Shown: positions 52,258 through 61,770, counted from the stretch's first letter. The stretch is DNA of 64,000 nucleotides from JAJRAN01 sp963827135 (GCA_963827135.1 CAWGZX010000003.1:62001-126000); one strand, 5' to 3'. Numbers and translations are program-made. Notes: generated from the sequence alone by a model not told the origin.

Positions 52258-53496
52258 ATGCCAAGTTCGTTGGTAAAGAATGCTCTAGCCAACTATAAAG
52301 ATGGCCAGGACAAGGAAAAGGAAAAGACTGCACCGGCGGCTCAGGCCGCTCCTGCCCCTGCGCCCGCACCGGTTAACGCGGCGGACGAGGAGCTGAGGAA
52401 AATTGCTGAGCAGCTCGATGTCTGCATCAAGATCATCGGTTGCGGCGGTGGCGGATGCAACACCATCAACCGCTGCGTGGACGCAGGGATTAGTGGCGCC
52501 CAGCTGTGCGCTATCAACACCGACGCCAAGCACCTGCTGACCGTCAGGGCGCCCAAGAAGATCCTGATAGGCAAGAACGCCACCCGTGGATTAGGCGCTG
52601 GAGCCATTCCCCAAGTCGGGGAACAGGCCGCCCGCGAGAGCGACATGGAGATTCGCGAGTTCCTGAACGGAGCGAACATCGTCTTCGTCACCGCGGGTAT
52701 GGGAGGAGGGACCGGGACCGGCTCAGCCCACTACGTGGCCAGGATATCCAAGGACCAGATCCGTGCGTTGACCATCGGGGTGGTCACGCTACCGTTCAAG
52801 GCCGAGGGCACGGTGCGCATGGAGAACGCCCTGGAAGGCCTGAACAAGCTTCGCCACATCTGCGACACCACCATCGTCATCCCGAACGACAAGCTCATTG
52901 AGTTGGTGCCAAAGCTTCCGGTCGATGCTGCCTTTAAGGTCGCGGACGAGGTGCTGATGCAGACCATCAAAGGCCTCACCGAGATCATCACCAAGCCTGG
53001 CTTGGTCAACCTGGACTATGCTGATATCATGACCGTCATGAATGAGGGCGGCGTAGCCTTCGTTGGAATCGGCGAGGCTAACACCGATGAGGACGACCGC
53101 GTCAAGGCCGCCGTGAGCGAGGCCCTGCAATCCCCATTGCTGGGCGAGATACAGCTCAAGCAAGCCCAGGGAGCGCTCATCCGCGTGGTCGGAGGGCCGG
53201 ACATGACCGTAAGCGAGGCGCAGAAGGCCTCGGAGCTGGTCATGAACTCCATCGCCGATCGCGCCCGTATCATCTGGGGCTGTTCCATCGACCCCGAGAT
53301 CGAGGGCACGATCAAGGTCCTGATAATCCTGACCGGAGCGCAGTCCAAGTACGTTCTGGGCAAGGATGGGCAGAGCTCGACGAGTAAGCTCGGCTCCAAC
53401 TACGGCCAACAGGCGCCTCAGAAGATGGGCGGTTCTCCCGCGCCATCCAAGGGCCGCGCCCAGGAGGACGAGGACGGAATAGATTTCGTTCGTTGA
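52258..53496 (+). CDS. ftsZ: Cell division GTPase FtsZ
   Basis: 412 residues. Disordered Ala/Pro/Lys-rich N-terminal tail (about 20-50), nucleotide-binding IIGCGGGGCNTINRC, tubulin signature GMGGGTGTGSA (147-157), T7-loop region and a C-terminal tail that ends DGIDFVR, the conserved archaeal FtsZ tail motif that binds partners such as SepF. Polymerises at the division site. ATG 52258 chosen because AGAGGG lies 8 bases upstream and the TATA box excludes the earlier ATG. Confidence 0.96.
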   Translation: MPSSLVKNALANYKDGQDKEKEKTAPAAQAAPAPAPAPVNAADEELRKIAEQLDVCIKIIGCGGGGCNTINRCVDAGISGAQLCAINTDAKHLLTVRAPKKILIGKNATRGLGAGAIPQVGEQAARESDMEIREFLNGANIVFVTAGMGGGTGTGSAHYVARISKDQIRALTIGVVTLPFKAEGTVRMENALEGLNKLRHICDTTIVIPNDKLIELVPKLPVDAAFKVADEVLMQTIKGLTEIITKPGLVNLDYADIMTVMNEGGVAFVGIGEANTDEDDRVKAAVSEALQSPLLGEIQLKQAQGALIRVVGGPDMTVSEAQKASELVMNSIADRARIIWGCSIDPEIEGTIKVLIILTGAQSKYVLGKDGQSSTSKLGSNYGQQAPQKMGGSPAPSKGRAQEDEDGIDFVR

Positions 53497-53568
53497 GCTG
53501 AATCGCGCCGGACGAGGGGGCAAACGAGGAGCGTCAACTGCCCCCTCTGACCTTAACCCTCAGAGGGG

Positions 53569-55488
53569 TCAGAGCTCGAAGGAGGTATCCCCGAAGCTAA
53601 TGGCCGGGCAAGGTTCGGTGCATCTGCCGCAATGAATGCACTTAGCTATGACGACAAGGACCTTGTCCCGCTCCATTGTGAGTGCACCCTCATCGCATCG
53701 GGCGATGCAGACCCCACAGCCGACGCACTCCTCGGCCTTAACCACCGCCCGGCGCACCCTTTCCACATTTTTCCTTATCTGATCGGGATCGGGGCCTTTG
53801 GCCACCAAACCTCCATTGTCGAAGATCATGACCCCGAGGACCTTGCACCAGCCCTCCTGCTCATCGACCTCCACCTCGCCCAGCTGGCATAGCACGTTCG
53901 AGACTTGACCAAGATCGAGGTCGCGGTTGAAAGCCCCCTCGATGCTGAAACCCATGATGCAAGGTGAGAAGCCGTCCTGCATCCTCAGCCTGACCGGCTC
54001 CTTCGACGCCGCCCTTTCGCCGCTCTCCCTCTTCAGCACGGCACCCTTGCCCTCGAGGTCCTTTCGGATGGAATCCGGAAGCCTCCGCCATCGCCAGAGC
54101 GCGTAGCGCAGCCAATCCTCGGGCCAGCCGTCCGCCTCCGCCTTTCTCTTCAGGTACTCGGACCATTCAGAGGAGCGCGATGACCTCCCCATCACCAGCT
54201 CCAGCTCGGCCAGGTCCGATGCGGGGCATAGGAAGCAACCGATCCGGTCCAACCCCCAATCATACCAGGGGTTGTACTCCTCGTCCTTGGAGAAGATGTA
54301 GAGCCAGACATGCAGCGCCGTCCAATCCTGGATAGGCGAGGCGCCGACCTGGCCCGGGGTCCAAGGGTTCCTCCAGACCTTCGGCTTCTCCGAGCGCTGC
54401 TCCGACTCGTACCTCCTCTGACCGATGAAGGAGAGCACACCCCCAGGGTAATGCTTCAGGATCGCCCTGACCGTCGGCCCGAGCTTGTTGGTCTTGCAGC
54501 ACCAGCGGAAGTCCCTTCCCGGAGGTCCGAAGTAATCGAGGTTACCGAAGAAAGCGTTCGGAGGCGCGGATTCGATGATCAACGGTAAATCGTGCTTCCT
54601 TGCAACCCGGCGCACATGCTCTGCAGTCTCAGGGAACTCCAGCCCCGTGTCCACAAAGAAGACCGGGAGCCGCAGACCAGCGTCAAGCGTGAGCAATAAG
54701 CAGGCGAGGCTGTCCTTGCCTCCCGAGAACGAGACCATGTTAGGAAGGTCGTGCCTCTTTCTCGTGCTATGGATGAACTCGACGGCCTCCGTCACCCTCC
54801 GCCCAAGCACGTTGCCGTTGGCGGCCACGGCATCCTTCCACGACCTATGGATGAAGGCAGCTTCTTTGGCCGCAGGAGCTCCCTGCCAGCGTGCCTTGAC
54901 CGCCATCCCCCTCTCCGTCGCGACCATCCCCTTCCCGGACATGCGGGCGGTCCCGGTGCAGATGGCCCGCCTGTCCTCGTCGAGGACGATGACCTCGTCC
55001 CCTGTCAGGATGCTGGAATCAGCGTCCTTGACCCCTGGGGCGAGCAGGTTCAAACCTTGAAGCACGAACGGCACTGCGTCGTCCGAGGCGATGACGAATC
55101 CCTTGGACATTTGCGATTGCATGGCCCTTGCCGCGCCCATCCGAGCTAGGAAGGAGAAGCCCCTGCCCAGGTCATAGCGCATGGTGCCGGCCACCTCTCC
55201 ATCGAGGATGACCTCGTCCATGCGGTCCAGACCTGGTATTTTGTTCATCAGGGCGAGCTTGCCCTCGGGCAGCACGGCGGCGCCGCAGCCGATTCCGAAT
55301 TGGCGGTCGACCACCATCCTTATCTCCTCGAGGTCATGGGAGAAGGCAGGCCTGACGTCCCCTGGGGGGGTGACATGGACCTCGTCGGTCCTTCCCCCGC
55401 ACGTCCCACAGGACTCGTCCTCGAGCACTGGCAAGTTGCACTGGTGGCACCAACGCAGCTGCAGCTTGCCCAGCCTGACCAAGGGCAT
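53569..55488 (-). CDS. PAPS-reductase-like protein with zinc finger, PUA and ferredoxin domains
   Basis: 639 residues. N-terminal zinc finger (CHQCNLPVLEDESCGTCGG); a PUA-like RNA-binding domain (about 150-230, EVIVLDEDRRAICTGTARMS); a PP-loop ATPase of the PAPS reductase family (NMVSFSGGKDSLACLLLTL, residue about 255 on); and a C-terminal two-[4Fe-4S] ferredoxin (CVGCGVCIARCDEG, CIHCGRCTEPCPA). Methanogens have proteins of this build with no settled function; the PUA domain hints at RNA (for example tRNA thiolation) rather than sulfate. Start ATG 55486-55488; the frame is open upstream into the divergent promoter. Its own start is 115 bases from the aminotransferase. Confidence 0.85.
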   Translation of the reverse strand: MPLVRLGKLQLRWCHQCNLPVLEDESCGTCGGRTDEVHVTPPGDVRPAFSHDLEEIRMVVDRQFGIGCGAAVLPEGKLALMNKIPGLDRMDEVILDGEVAGTMRYDLGRGFSFLARMGAARAMQSQMSKGFVIASDDAVPFVLQGLNLLAPGVKDADSSILTGDEVIVLDEDRRAICTGTARMSGKGMVATERGMAVKARWQGAPAAKEAAFIHRSWKDAVAANGNVLGRRVTEAVEFIHSTRKRHDLPNMVSFSGGKDSLACLLLTLDAGLRLPVFFVDTGLEFPETAEHVRRVARKHDLPLIIESAPPNAFFGNLDYFGPPGRDFRWCCKTNKLGPTVRAILKHYPGGVLSFIGQRRYESEQRSEKPKVWRNPWTPGQVGASPIQDWTALHVWLYIFSKDEEYNPWYDWGLDRIGCFLCPASDLAELELVMGRSSRSSEWSEYLKRKAEADGWPEDWLRYALWRWRRLPDSIRKDLEGKGAVLKRESGERAASKEPVRLRMQDGFSPCIMGFSIEGAFNRDLDLGQVSNVLCQLGEVEVDEQEGWCKVLGVMIFDNGGLVAKGPDPDQIRKNVERVRRAVVKAEECVGCGVCIARCDEGALTMERDKVLVVIAKCIHCGRCTEPCPAISFGDTSFEL

Positions 55489-55578
55489 GCAACCGGCGAG
55501 CGCCACTTCGATAATAAATCCTTCGAAGGCGCGCGGCCGAGGCCGTAGGTCTAATGATTTGTAATGTTCCAGAACTAG

Positions 55579-55586
55579 AAATATAA
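55579..55586 (+). promoter_or_regulatory. TATA box for the class I aminotransferase
   Basis: AAATATAA, about 20-35 bases before the two candidate starts (GTG 55603, ATG 55618). Confidence 0.5.
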
Positions 55587-55617
55587 GAATACGTATAGGG
55601 GCGTGAGTCTGAATAGC

Positions 55618-56808
55618 ATGCGCGCGACCAAGCGATCGATGAACATCGATTACGCCATACGCGAGGTCACCGTTCCTGCCAGGGAGCTGGAGAAGAGCGG
55701 TGTGAAGGTGGTGAAGCTGAACATCGGAGATCCCAACAAGTGGGACTTCGAGACCCCCCAACACGTCCGCGCCGCGCTCTGCCGTGCCGTAGAGGAATGC
55801 GACAACGGCTATACGGCCGAAGAAGGGGTTCCCGAGCTAAGGAGGGCCCTGGCCGAAAAGGAGAAGAGAAAGAACAAGATCGACGTCAGCCCCGACGACG
55901 TCTTCATCACCAATGGTGTGAGCGAGAGCATCCTCAACATCATCGCCGCCTCAGTGGACCCGGGAGAGGAGATACTGGTCCCCGGGCCTTCCTATCCATC
56001 CTATATCGAGTACATCAAGTACTTCGGAGGAGTGCCCGTCGCCTACAAGACGGACGAGCTGAACGACTGGCAGCCTGACATCGACGACATCCGCAAGAAG
56101 ATCACCAAGAAGACCAAGGCCTTGGTGGTGATCAACCCCAACAACCCTACTGGGGCTTTGTATTCCAAGAAGGTCCTGAAGGAGATGTGCGACGTGGCCG
56201 GGGAGCACGGGCTCTTCCTCATGTCCGATGAGATCTACGACATGATGACCTTCGATGGGGACCACTACTCGCCGGCCACCCTGGCACCAGACCTTCCGGT
56301 CATACTGTTCAATGGGTTCTCGAAGGTCGACCTGCTCCCCGGATGGAGGCTCGGCTACAGCGTCTTCCGCGACCCCAAGGGCGATCTGGAGGAGATCAAG
56401 GAGGGCTTCGTGAAGCAGCTGCGCCTCCGCCTCTGCGCCAACCACCCTTGCCAGCTGGCGGTCCTGGAGGCCTTGAACGGGCCGCAGGAGCATTGGGAGA
56501 CCACCAGGCAGAAACTGCGCGCCAGGGGGGAATTCGCCTACAAGCGCCTCAACGAGATCGAGGGCATCTCCACCACCAAGCCCAAGGGTGCGTTCTACAT
56601 CTTCCCCAAGATCCTCTCCAAGAGATGGAGGACGGACAAGGAGTTCGTGCTCGATGTGCTTTACAACACCCATGTCCTCTTCGTCCATGGCTCAGGGTTC
56701 GACCCGACCTACGGCTCAGGGCATTTCCGTTGTGTGTTCCTGCCCCCGGTGGAGGTACTTTCGGATGCCTTCGATAGGCTGGACAAGTTCATGAAGGGGA
56801 AGGCCTGA
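55618..56808 (+). CDS. Class I PLP aminotransferase (alanine/aspartate type)
   Basis: About 396 residues. NIGDPNKWDFETP, the GVSESI cofactor loop, VINPNNPTGALYS, and the PLP lysine K236 in NGFSKVDLLPGWRLGY; R of the C-terminal SGHFRCVFLPP binds the substrate carboxylate. Most like archaeal alanine aminotransferases. ATG 55618 suits the promoter; GTG 55603 adds five residues. Confidence 0.9.
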   Translation: MRATKRSMNIDYAIREVTVPARELEKSGVKVVKLNIGDPNKWDFETPQHVRAALCRAVEECDNGYTAEEGVPELRRALAEKEKRKNKIDVSPDDVFITNGVSESILNIIAASVDPGEEILVPGPSYPSYIEYIKYFGGVPVAYKTDELNDWQPDIDDIRKKITKKTKALVVINPNNPTGALYSKKVLKEMCDVAGEHGLFLMSDEIYDMMTFDGDHYSPATLAPDLPVILFNGFSKVDLLPGWRLGYSVFRDPKGDLEEIKEGFVKQLRLRLCANHPCQLAVLEALNGPQEHWETTRQKLRARGEFAYKRLNEIEGISTTKPKGAFYIFPKILSKRWRTDKEFVLDVLYNTHVLFVHGSGFDPTYGSGHFRCVFLPPVEVLSDAFDRLDKFMKGKA

Positions 56809-56979
56809 GACCACCTCATCCGCCTTTTCTCTATCATGATTCTTAATCAAACCCTACACGCCAGGTAAAAGGATTTATATTCAAGCAGTGCTCATTAATC
56901 GCGTTCCTAATGATGGGGCATCGGGGGGTCTCAGGCTGCGTTTGCATAGCCCATCGCTGGTGACGGAATCATTGTCACC

Positions 56980-57165
56980 TATGCTGCCACGCAAGGAGCG
57001 GATGCTAATTTGGTCCGCCTATGCCTGGATCGTGGTCCAGAACGGCGCCTTGGTCGCTTTCCTCAAGTGGTTGGAGCACAAGGACGCCGCTTGGTTCGAC
57101 GTCGCTTCCTCCCTTACCGCGGCATTCGTATACCGATTGTCGCTGTTGTTCTCTGGAGTCGGTTA
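56980..57165 (+). CDS. Possible small membrane protein, 61 residues
   Basis: Frame opens at GTG 56888; ATG 56980 gives MLPRKERMLIWSAYAWIVV, then one central and one C-terminal hydrophobic stretch (WIVVQNGALVAFLKWL, FDVASSLTAAFVYRLSLLFSG). A TATA-like ATTTATATTC at 56873-56882 lies upstream. No homologue recognised, and support is moderate. Confidence 0.4.
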
Positions 57166-57188
57166 AGGCCAGAAAGCCAAGGTCCAGG

Positions 57189-57599
57189 TCACTCGAGCCG
57201 CTTCAGCATCTTGACGCAGGACTCCACCGCCTGCTTGGCGTTCTCCACGCGGTCCTGCGCCTGGAGCCTGGTCATCCCGGGGCCGCTGACGCCCAGTGCC
57301 ACCGGCTTCCCAAACTCCACCGAGAGGTCGGCCATCTTCCTCGCGGCGTTCTGGATGACGATCTGGTCATGGTCTGTCTCGCCCTCGATCACGCAACCGA
57401 GGGTCACCACGCCATCGATGTCCTTGTTCGTAATCAGCTTCTTCACCGCCAAGGGCATGTCGAAGACGCCCGGTACCATTACCACCTTGGCCACGTTCGC
57501 CTCAAGGAACTCGGCGTGCGCCTTGGCCCGCTCGAGCATCATGGAGGTTATGTCGAAGTTATATTCCGAAACCACGAATCCCAGGTTGTATCTCTTCAT
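57189..57599 (-). CDS. ribH: 6,7-dimethyl-8-ribityllumazine synthase
   Basis: 136 residues. Makes lumazine from ribityl-aminouracil and dihydroxybutanone phosphate. GFVVSEYNFDITSMML, VPGVFDMPLAVKKL and GCVIEGETDHDQIV hold the substrate loops and catalytic His. Archaeal length, forming an icosahedral or pentameric shell. Last gene of the riboflavin operon, its ATG 5 bases after the ribC stop. Confidence 0.95.
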   Translation of the reverse strand: MKRYNLGFVVSEYNFDITSMMLERAKAHAEFLEANVAKVVMVPGVFDMPLAVKKLITNKDIDGVVTLGCVIEGETDHDQIVIQNAARKMADLSVEFGKPVALGVSGPGMTRLQAQDRVENAKQAVESCVKMLKRLE

Positions 57600-57604
57600 T
57601 CCAA

Positions 57605-58072
57605 TCACTCTCTTACTGGTCCTACGTCCTCGTAACCTTGCCTCAGGCCCTTGCCCGCGTTCTTGGTCAGCTCCTCGGGCCGGAGGAGCAGATAATATGC
57701 GTTCCTCGCATGCTCCCTCGCCCTGCGCTCGGCCAGCCAGGACAGGGTCTTGGCGTCGTTGGCCTCGTCCTCGTGGACGAAAACCTCGATGATATGCTTG
57801 CCCACCATTAGCTGGCAGGCGATCAGGCCGGTGGAGGCCTCATGCGCGCACTGCCTGTCTATCGCCTTGCCTCCGGGCATGCCGAGGGCCATTACTATGT
57901 CGCAACCTTGCTCATCGAATAGCTTCTTGCATGCCACTGGCAGGTCCTTGATGCCGGGGACGGTGTAACGGGCGATCCTGAAGCCGGTCCCCATGGACTT
58001 GAGCTCGTTGATCGCCGCTCCTCCCATATCCACCCTGGCAAAGGTAGTGTCCGCGATTCCTATCAGCTTCAT
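57605..58072 (-). CDS. ribC: Riboflavin synthase, archaeal type
   Basis: 155 residues, the archaeal riboflavin synthase unrelated in sequence to the bacterial trimer and homologous to lumazine synthase. IGIADTTFARVDMG, YTVPGIKDLPVACKKL and VMALGMPGGKAID are characteristic. Converts two lumazines to riboflavin. Overlaps ribL by 4 bases. Confidence 0.94.
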   Translation of the reverse strand: MKLIGIADTTFARVDMGGAAINELKSMGTGFRIARYTVPGIKDLPVACKKLFDEQGCDIVMALGMPGGKAIDRQCAHEASTGLIACQLMVGKHIIEVFVHEDEANDAKTLSWLAERRAREHARNAYYLLLRPEELTKNAGKGLRQGYEDVGPVRE

Positions 58073-58524
58073 CCCTTGCCCTCCTGACGCTCCAGCTCCT
58101 TCCTCATGGTGTGCCAGTCAAGAACCTTCTGGATGATCTTCCTGGTGCCATTGAGGTCGTCCTCATGCTTGGACAGCCTGACCACCCGCGCCTTCAGCCC
58201 TCGCTTCCTAAGCTCGGCCTCAAGCTCCTTCTCGTTGAAGGCCTGGTCGTATCCTAGGGCGATGATGTCGGGTTCGATCTTGCGAACCGTCTCGTACATG
58301 TCCCCCTCGGTCCCGAGGATGGCTTTATCCACGGGCTTCAGGGCTTGCACCAGCTCCACCCTCATCCTTTCGGGGGTGATGGGCTCATGCTTCCTCTTCC
58401 TCACGGTGGCATCGGTGGCCACGACCACATAAAGTTCGTCGCCGAGCCCCTTGGCCTCCTGAAGATAATGAATATGTCCGGAATGGAGTATGTCGAAAAC
58501 GCCGGTGGCCATTACCCGCTTCAT
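58069..58524 (-). CDS. ribL: FAD synthetase (FMN adenylyltransferase), archaeal RibL
   Basis: 151 residues of the cytidylyltransferase fold with ATGVFDILHSGHIHYL (HxGH, here HSGH) and the later RTR-like region NGTRKIIQK. Archaeal RibL transfers AMP to FMN to give FAD. Overlaps ribB at its start and ribC at its end by 4 bases each, which supports assignment to flavin rather than lipid synthesis. Confidence 0.92.
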   Translation of the reverse strand: MKRVMATGVFDILHSGHIHYLQEAKGLGDELYVVVATDATVRKRKHEPITPERMRVELVQALKPVDKAILGTEGDMYETVRKIEPDIIALGYDQAFNEKELEAELRKRGLKARVVRLSKHEDDLNGTRKIIQKVLDWHTMRKELERQEGKG

Positions 58525-59228
58525 AACGCCTTCCTCGCGCGGGCCCAGGCATCGATTATCTCGCTGCCCTCCAGGAAGCAGAGGTCGTGCTTCCTGGCGT
58601 ATTCTCTGGCGTTGTCCTTGCTGAGGGCGTTCCCGTCATCTCCCATCATCTCACAAATGGTGGCGGTAGGGGTCAGTCCCGACATAGTGATGAGGGCGGT
58701 GCAGAGCTCGGTATGGCCCTTCCGGTCGGTAAGGAGCTGCTTGCTTGCGTTAAGTAGATGGACGTGGCCGGGCGAGCGGAAGTTGCGTCCGAACTCCTCC
58801 CTGGCCTCCTCGAAACCGTTGCTCAGGGCGTACCTGGCCAATGTGGCGAACTCAGAGGTGGTCTTGGCCCGATCGCGGTCGGTGATGCCGGTGAAGGTCT
58901 TGCGGTGGTTGATGGTAATGGAGAAGGCAGACTTGGTGTCATAAGGGATATCGTTGGGAGCCAGCTTGCGAAGCATGGGATAGCTGCCATAGTTACAGGC
59001 CAGGACGTCGGCGAGGAAGGGAAGCTGAAGCTTCTCGGAGATCTCGTGGCTAGCGGTTGTGCAGATCAGGCCTCCCGCATCCTTGCGCAAGGTTCGTATG
59101 ATCTCAGGCGTAACGTACTCCGAGGCCACGACCATGTCCGTCTCCCTCTCCCGGTCGTCGAAGTCGTATACCAGGACGAAGCGGCCCCGCTTCAAGCACT
59201 CGATGGCCTTGTCCACGTTGTCGTCCAT
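58521..59228 (-). CDS. ribB: 3,4-dihydroxy-2-butanone 4-phosphate synthase
   Basis: 235 residues, single-domain RibB without the GTP cyclohydrolase fusion. The acidic metal loop is FDDRERETDMV, with RNFRSPGHVHLL and HTELCTALITMSGL as further active-site motifs. Converts ribulose 5-phosphate to the four-carbon riboflavin precursor. First gene of ribB-ribL-ribC-ribH, read leftward. Confidence 0.95.
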   Translation of the reverse strand: MDDNVDKAIECLKRGRFVLVYDFDDRERETDMVVASEYVTPEIIRTLRKDAGGLICTTASHEISEKLQLPFLADVLACNYGSYPMLRKLAPNDIPYDTKSAFSITINHRKTFTGITDRDRAKTTSEFATLARYALSNGFEEAREEFGRNFRSPGHVHLLNASKQLLTDRKGHTELCTALITMSGLTPTATICEMMGDDGNALSKDNAREYARKHDLCFLEGSEIIDAWARARKAL

Positions 59229-59333
59229 TATGCCACTTTCAGTCGAATAATTGGTGACGATATTAATCGCTTTGTAGTTACCATTCCAATGGTAGTTGGT
59301 TCTTCCCCAGAACGCAAACGGCGACTCACATGA

Positions 59334-59340
59334 TTATATT
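59334..59340 (+). promoter_or_regulatory. TATA box for PGI/PMI gene
   Basis: TTATATT; its distance of about 25 bases to ATG 59363 suggests a leaderless message starting there. Confidence 0.45.
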
Positions 59341-59362
59341 CAAGCACACCGATGCTCGCATC

Positions 59363-60400
59363 ATGCGCAGCACTTTGGACGACCTGGCTGCCATGCGCTC
59401 ATTGGACAAGAGCTCGATGCTGGAGCAGATCGTCGGGCTCCCTGATCAGATCAAGGCCGCCTTGGGTTGGGAAGTAAAGCTTGAAAGGCATCCGAACGGG
59501 GTGGCCATTGTCGGCATGGGAGGCTCAGCGGTCGGAGCCGATGTGCTAGCTGATTACGCGTCCTCGATCTCCGATAAACCGATCACCGTGGTAAGAGGGG
59601 TCGAGCTTCCGCGCTGGGTCTGCAAGCAGAGCCTTGTGGTAATGGTGAGCTACTCCGGTAACACCTGGGAGGTGATGGAGCTCTACCAACGCTCCAAGGA
59701 ACGAGGCTGCGACATGGTCGTCATCGCTTCGGGCGGAGAGCTGGCTATGACCGCGGAGGTCGAGAGGATCCCCCTTGTGAAGGTCCCGGCCGGGCTTCAG
59801 CCCAGGGCCGCACTAGGCTATATTCTTGGTGCGGAGGCAGCGGTCCTCGAAGCCGCAGGCTTGGCCCAGGTCAGGAGGGACCTGGCACTAGCCCAGCTAG
59901 CCATGGCCGACCTGAGGGAGAACCTATCGCCAGGGGTCCCCACGGACGCGAACATGGCCAAGAGGACGGCCTTGAAGATCCAGGGCAAGGTCCCAGTGAT
60001 CTACGCTCCCAGGACCTCGAGGACCGTGGCCTATCGTTGGCAGACGCAGATCAACGAGAACGCCAAGATGATGGCATTCTCCGGCGAATTCCCTGAGATC
60101 AACCATAATCAGATAGTGGGATGGGTCGAGGGGCATCCTGGCCTTGACCTCTTACCGGTCTTCCTCAAGCCTGCCAGCTCCAAGGGCAGCATCGGCGAGA
60201 AGATGGAGGTGGCGATCCAGATGCTGCGCGAGTCGAAGCTTCAGCCGCTCTCCATCGAGCTTTCCGGCAGGACGGCGCTGGAATCCTCGCTAATGGGCAT
60301 AATGCTCGGCGATTTCGTCTCCTACTACCTCGCGGCGCTCAAGGGCGTCGACCCTAGCCCTGTGAGCTCCATCAGTGAGCTCAAGAAGAGGATGCGCTAG
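59363..60400 (+). CDS. Bifunctional phosphoglucose/phosphomannose isomerase
   Basis: 345 residues of the archaeal PGI/PMI family, SIS-domain fold. VAIVGMGGSAVGADVLADY, MVSYSGNTWEVMELY and the C-terminal EINHNQIVGW region carry active-site residues (Glu, His). Interconverts fructose 6-phosphate with glucose and mannose 6-phosphates. The open frame begins at ATG 59330, but the TATA box at 59334-59340 would lie inside it, so ATG 59363 (MRSTLDDLAAM) is preferred. Ends in TAG. Divergent from ribB. Confidence 0.93.
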   Translation: MRSTLDDLAAMRSLDKSSMLEQIVGLPDQIKAALGWEVKLERHPNGVAIVGMGGSAVGADVLADYASSISDKPITVVRGVELPRWVCKQSLVVMVSYSGNTWEVMELYQRSKERGCDMVVIASGGELAMTAEVERIPLVKVPAGLQPRAALGYILGAEAAVLEAAGLAQVRRDLALAQLAMADLRENLSPGVPTDANMAKRTALKIQGKVPVIYAPRTSRTVAYRWQTQINENAKMMAFSGEFPEINHNQIVGWVEGHPGLDLLPVFLKPASSKGSIGEKMEVAIQMLRESKLQPLSIELSGRTALESSLMGIMLGDFVSYYLAALKGVDPSPVSSISELKKRMR

Positions 60401-60452
60401 GACTCGCCATCCATCGCTCCATTCGATTATGATTGGAATCATCTGGCACTAA

Positions 60453-60460
60453 AGTATAAT
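60453..60460 (+). promoter_or_regulatory. TATA box for glyA
   Basis: AGTATAAT, 33 bases before the glyA ATG. Confidence 0.5.
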
Positions 60461-60492
60461 AGAGCGGTCATTATTCCCTTGGGCGATAGACC

Positions 60493-61770
60493 ATGAAGCA
60501 GGACGCCGACTGGATTCGCGATCAGGTAAAAGCTCACACCAGGTGGTTCGAGGAATCGATCCCGACGATTGCATCCGAGAACCTCATGTCACCTTTGGCC
60601 AAGGAGATGATGATCTCCGACTTCCACGACCGGTATGCGGAAGGCATGCCAGGTAAGCGCTACTATCAAGGCAACATCTACGTGGACAAGGTGGAGAACC
60701 GCTGCAACGAGCTGGCGATGAGGGTCTTCAACGTGCCCTTCGTGGACGTCCGCCTGACCTCGGGAACGGTGGCCAACATGGCCGTCCTTTTCGCCTTGGT
60801 CGAGCCGGGCGACACCATAGCCACCACCGCGCTGGCCAATGGGGCTCACATCTCCACCGCGCAGTTCGGCGCCGTGGGCCTGAGGGGCGTCAAGACCATC
60901 AACTACCCCTGGGACGAGGAGCGCATGACCATCGATGTGGACGGCGCCCGCAAGATGCTTCTTAAGGAGAAGCCCAAGGTGGCGCAGTTCGGCCTGTCCC
61001 TGTTCCTATTCCCTGTCCCTCTCAAGGAGCTCGAGCCCACCTTCCACGAGGTAGGTTGCACCGTCTGGTACGATGCGGCCCACGTCCTCGGCCTAATCGC
61101 CGGGGGCCAGTTCCAGGACCCGTTGCACGAGGGCGCGAACATCGTCTCCGGGAGCACGCACAAGACCTTCCCCGGCCCCAACCACGGCATCCTCCTCGGC
61201 AATAAGATGACCGAGGACCTGGAGAAGCGCTTGCGCAGGGCGGTCTTCCCCGGGGTCACTAGCTCGCACCACCTGCACGCCATGGCCGCGCTGGCGGTAA
61301 CCTTGGCCGAGATGGAGGAGTTCGGTAAGGATTATGCCAAGCAGATAGTCAAGAACTCCCAGGCCTTGGGTCAGGCGATGCACGAGCTGGGAATGGACGT
61401 GCTCTGCCCCAACCTCGGTTTCACCAAGTCCCACACCATCGCCGTCAACGTGTCCAAGCACGGCGGCGGCGACCAGGTCGCGAAGGACCTAGAGGCGGCC
61501 AACATCATCACCAACAAGAACATGCTCCCAGGGGACGAGAGCAGCATCCGACCGTCCGGCATCCGCATCGGCACCCAAGAGATGACAAGGCTGGGCATGA
61601 AGGAGAGCGAGATGAAGCAGGTAGCCTCGTTGATCCACCGCGTGGCGGTTAAGAAGGAATCGCCCGCGAAGGTCAAGGAGGACGTGAAGGAGCTGAAGAA
61701 GCACTTCGACAAGGTGCAGTACTGTTACCATGCTGGCACCCCTGCCTACAAGTTCCATGAGCTGGTGTGA
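60493..61770 (+). CDS. glyA: Serine hydroxymethyltransferase
   Basis: 425 residues of PLP fold type I. PLP lysine K224 in SGSTHKTFPGPNHG; SENLMSP and YYQGN motifs near the N-terminus. Interconverts serine and glycine with a tetrahydrofolate or tetrahydromethanopterin carrier. The length and THKTFPGP (rather than THKTLRGP) are typical of archaeal enzymes, which often use tetrahydromethanopterin; the carrier cannot be decided here. Convergent with ncsA. Confidence 0.95.
   Translation: MKQDADWIRDQVKAHTRWFEESIPTIASENLMSPLAKEMMISDFHDRYAEGMPGKRYYQGNIYVDKVENRCNELAMRVFNVPFVDVRLTSGTVANMAVLFALVEPGDTIATTALANGAHISTAQFGAVGLRGVKTINYPWDEERMTIDVDGARKMLLKEKPKVAQFGLSLFLFPVPLKELEPTFHEVGCTVWYDAAHVLGLIAGGQFQDPLHEGANIVSGSTHKTFPGPNHGILLGNKMTEDLEKRLRRAVFPGVTSSHHLHAMAALAVTLAEMEEFGKDYAKQIVKNSQALGQAMHELGMDVLCPNLGFTKSHTIAVNVSKHGGGDQVAKDLEAANIITNKNMLPGDESSIRPSGIRIGTQEMTRLGMKESEMKQVASLIHRVAVKKESPAKVKEDVKELKKHFDKVQYCYHAGTPAYKFHELV

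Noticed and set aside
52789..53523. 244-codon minus-strand frame opposite ftsZ
   Set aside because: Antisense shadow of ftsZ without a promoter or ribosome site.
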